Shown here: positions 63,215-64,000 of the stretch, piece by piece | How the letters are laid out: the number at the start of each line of letters is the position of its first letter | Numbering within the stretch: the stretch's first letter is position 1 | Source: Candidatus Poribacteria bacterium | GTDB lineage: Bacteria; Poribacteria; WGA-4E; PCPOR2b | Length of the DNA: 64,000 nt | NCBI GenBank assembly: GCA_022822785.1 | Contig: JAJEAL010000047.1 | Span: forward strand, 1-64,000 | Reading direction: 5' to 3' | The notes under the pieces: model-generated | Told to the model about the DNA's origin: nothing | The model's database searches: none | What the model saw: only the letters and a program-made list of their open reading frames with translations | Translations under genes and position numbers: made by a program

Positions 63215-64000
63215 CTACTTTTGCCGAACAAACTTCTGCAAGCGATGATCCGCCTGTACTTCGCTAACATAGAGATCGCCGTGCGAATCCATCCAGATAC
63301 CGTGTGGACAGGCGAAGAATTCGCCGGGAACCGTGCTACCGCGCTCACTGCCCCATTGGGTAATAATCTCACCGTCAAGCGTTAGAATAGTGATACGCTG
63401 CTGTAATTCCGCAATGTAGACAATGTCATCGTCATCAATAAAGATGGTATCTGGCTCTAGGAATCCACCCCACTCCTCAATATATTCACCGTCAAGTGTG
63501 AAGAGCTGGATGCGGTTATTGCTCCGGTCTGCGACCAGCACACGGTTATGTCGGTCCACCCGGACGCAATGCGGCAAATCGAACTCACCGGGCCCCGTCC
63601 CTGGTGATCCCCAAGACGTAATGTACTCGCCATCTGGGGAATATTTGTGGACCCGCGCGTTTCCATATCCGTCGCTGATGAACATTTCACCATCGGGACC
63701 GAGCGCAAGATCTGTCGGCAAATTGAACGGTTCACCTTCTGCACCGGGCTGGCCAGGGCTCCCTAATGTCATTAGGAGTTCGCCGTCCGAGGTGAATTTG
63801 TGCATGACATGCTCTTCTCGCTCAACACAATAGATGTAATCTTCGGTATCAATGAAAATACCGTGCGAGTCCTTGAGGATGTCCTCTCCCCACGACGCGA
63901 GGAAATTGCCTTCACGATCGAATACAACCATCGGACGTTCGCTTCGACTGTAAACATAAATTCTGTCTTGTGAATCCACCGCGACGGCCGGAATCCAACC
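63215..64000 (-). CDS. NHL-repeat beta-propeller protein, 5' end outside window
   Basis: The open frame continues past 64000 (it enters as GWIPAVAVDSQDR), so the start is not in view; an internal Met at 63979 is not the start. At least 261 residues are present, made of NHL repeats: DGEYIEEWGG, GPGEFDLPHCVRVDRHNRVLVADRS in outline, PHGIWMDSHGDLYVSE, ending RLQKFVRQK. It is a paralogue of the gene at 12905-13750; blade order and the PHGIW motif agree, with about half the residues the same by eye. Ligand and cellular role are unknown. Confidence 0.8.
   Translation of the reverse strand, partial: GWIPAVAVDSQDRIYVYSRSERPMVVFDREGNFLASWGEDILKDSHGIFIDTEDYIYCVEREEHVMHKFTSDGELLMTLGSPGQPGAEGEPFNLPTDLALGPDGEMFISDGYGNARVHKYSPDGEYITSWGSPGTGPGEFDLPHCVRVDRHNRVLVADRSNNRIQLFTLDGEYIEEWGGFLEPDTIFIDDDDIVYIAELQQRITILTLDGEIITQWGSERGSTVPGEFFACPHGIWMDSHGDLYVSEVQADHRLQKFVRQK

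Overview
The window is one continuous piece of bacterial chromosome with no rRNA or tRNA gene, no CRISPR array and no transposase gene that I can see. The gene content (two phytanoyl-CoA-dioxygenase-like proteins, repeated Gfo/Idh/MocA oxidoreductases, two NHL propellers, a DUF1549/DUF1553-DUF1501 pair, an LRR-cohesin-dockerin-FlgD-like surface protein, an enolase-superfamily dehydratase and a sulfatase-fold enzyme) is typical of Candidatus Poribacteria and, less closely, of Planctomycetes-like or Latescibacteria-like marine heterotrophs. That assignment is inferred from gene content; no marker gene was aligned.

Layout. 1-4.8 kb (minus strand): the first codons of dnaK at the edge, a receiver-only response regulator, DNA polymerase I and two small membrane proteins. 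5-8.5 kb (plus): a Dpp/Opp-type transporter (binding protein and two permeases). 8.6-13.8 kb (plus): a catabolic block with an enolase-superfamily dehydratase, a truncated sugar-isomerase remnant, a sulfatase-fold enzyme with Thr in place of the usual Cys, a ComA-like phosphosulfolactate synthase and an NHL propeller. 13.8-16 kb: malate synthase G (minus), divergent from hisG. 17-25 kb (plus): a two-repeat lipoprotein, NAD-dependent DNA ligase, a 45-residue Lys-rich ORF, a branched RNA structure ending in a U-run, and a large AddA/UvrD-type helicase with a degenerate nuclease motif and an internal 75-residue tandem duplication.

25-28 kb (minus): a cysteine-biosynthesis operon with cysteine synthase, an APS/PAPS reductase, a ThiS/MoaD-like sulfur carrier carrying a seven-residue tail after its Gly-Gly, a JAMM metallopeptidase whose gene overlaps that tail, and a NIL-domain protein. 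This is the CysM-CysO-Mec type of protein-thiocarboxylate pathway joined to sulfate reduction. 28-33 kb: a ClpX-like unfoldase without a zinc finger, a LarA/DUF2088 protein, a divergent MarR-ferritin-like fusion with a clear promoter and operator, and an ECF sigma factor. 33.8-42.5 kb (plus): 6-phosphogluconate dehydrogenase, HAD hydrolase, 2-hydroxyacid dehydrogenase, methyltransferase, PhyH dioxygenase, a PKD/SUMF1-type lipoprotein, an SDR and a truncated Gfo/Idh/MocA gene. 42.5-47.9 kb (plus): DUF1549/1553 protein, coiled-coil membrane protein, Tat-exported DUF1501 protein and the LRR-cohesin-dockerin protein. 47.9-56.9 kb (minus): two Gfo/Idh/MocA enzymes, a GNAT acetyltransferase, a UDG-superfamily protein, thiC with TPP riboswitch and two terminators, an SDR and a second PhyH. 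57-62.5 kb (plus): an operon of Gfo/Idh/MocA, gamma-glutamyltransferase-like, diaminopropionate-ammonia-lyase-like and serine hydrolase genes. The right edge holds a lipoprotein and a second NHL propeller that runs off the window.

Scattered between genes are short perfect or near-perfect hairpins, each abutting a GTAG/CTAC tetranucleotide and in two places arranged as inverted pairs. They look like REP/REPIN elements. Sigma-70-like promoters (TTGAC-type -35 boxes with 16-18 bp spacing) are readable in front of several operons. Many real starts are GTG or TTG placed by a good Shine-Dalgarno sequence. Sulfur chemistry recurs: cysteine assembly, APS reduction, a sulfolactate synthase homologue, a sulfatase-fold enzyme and thiamin synthesis.
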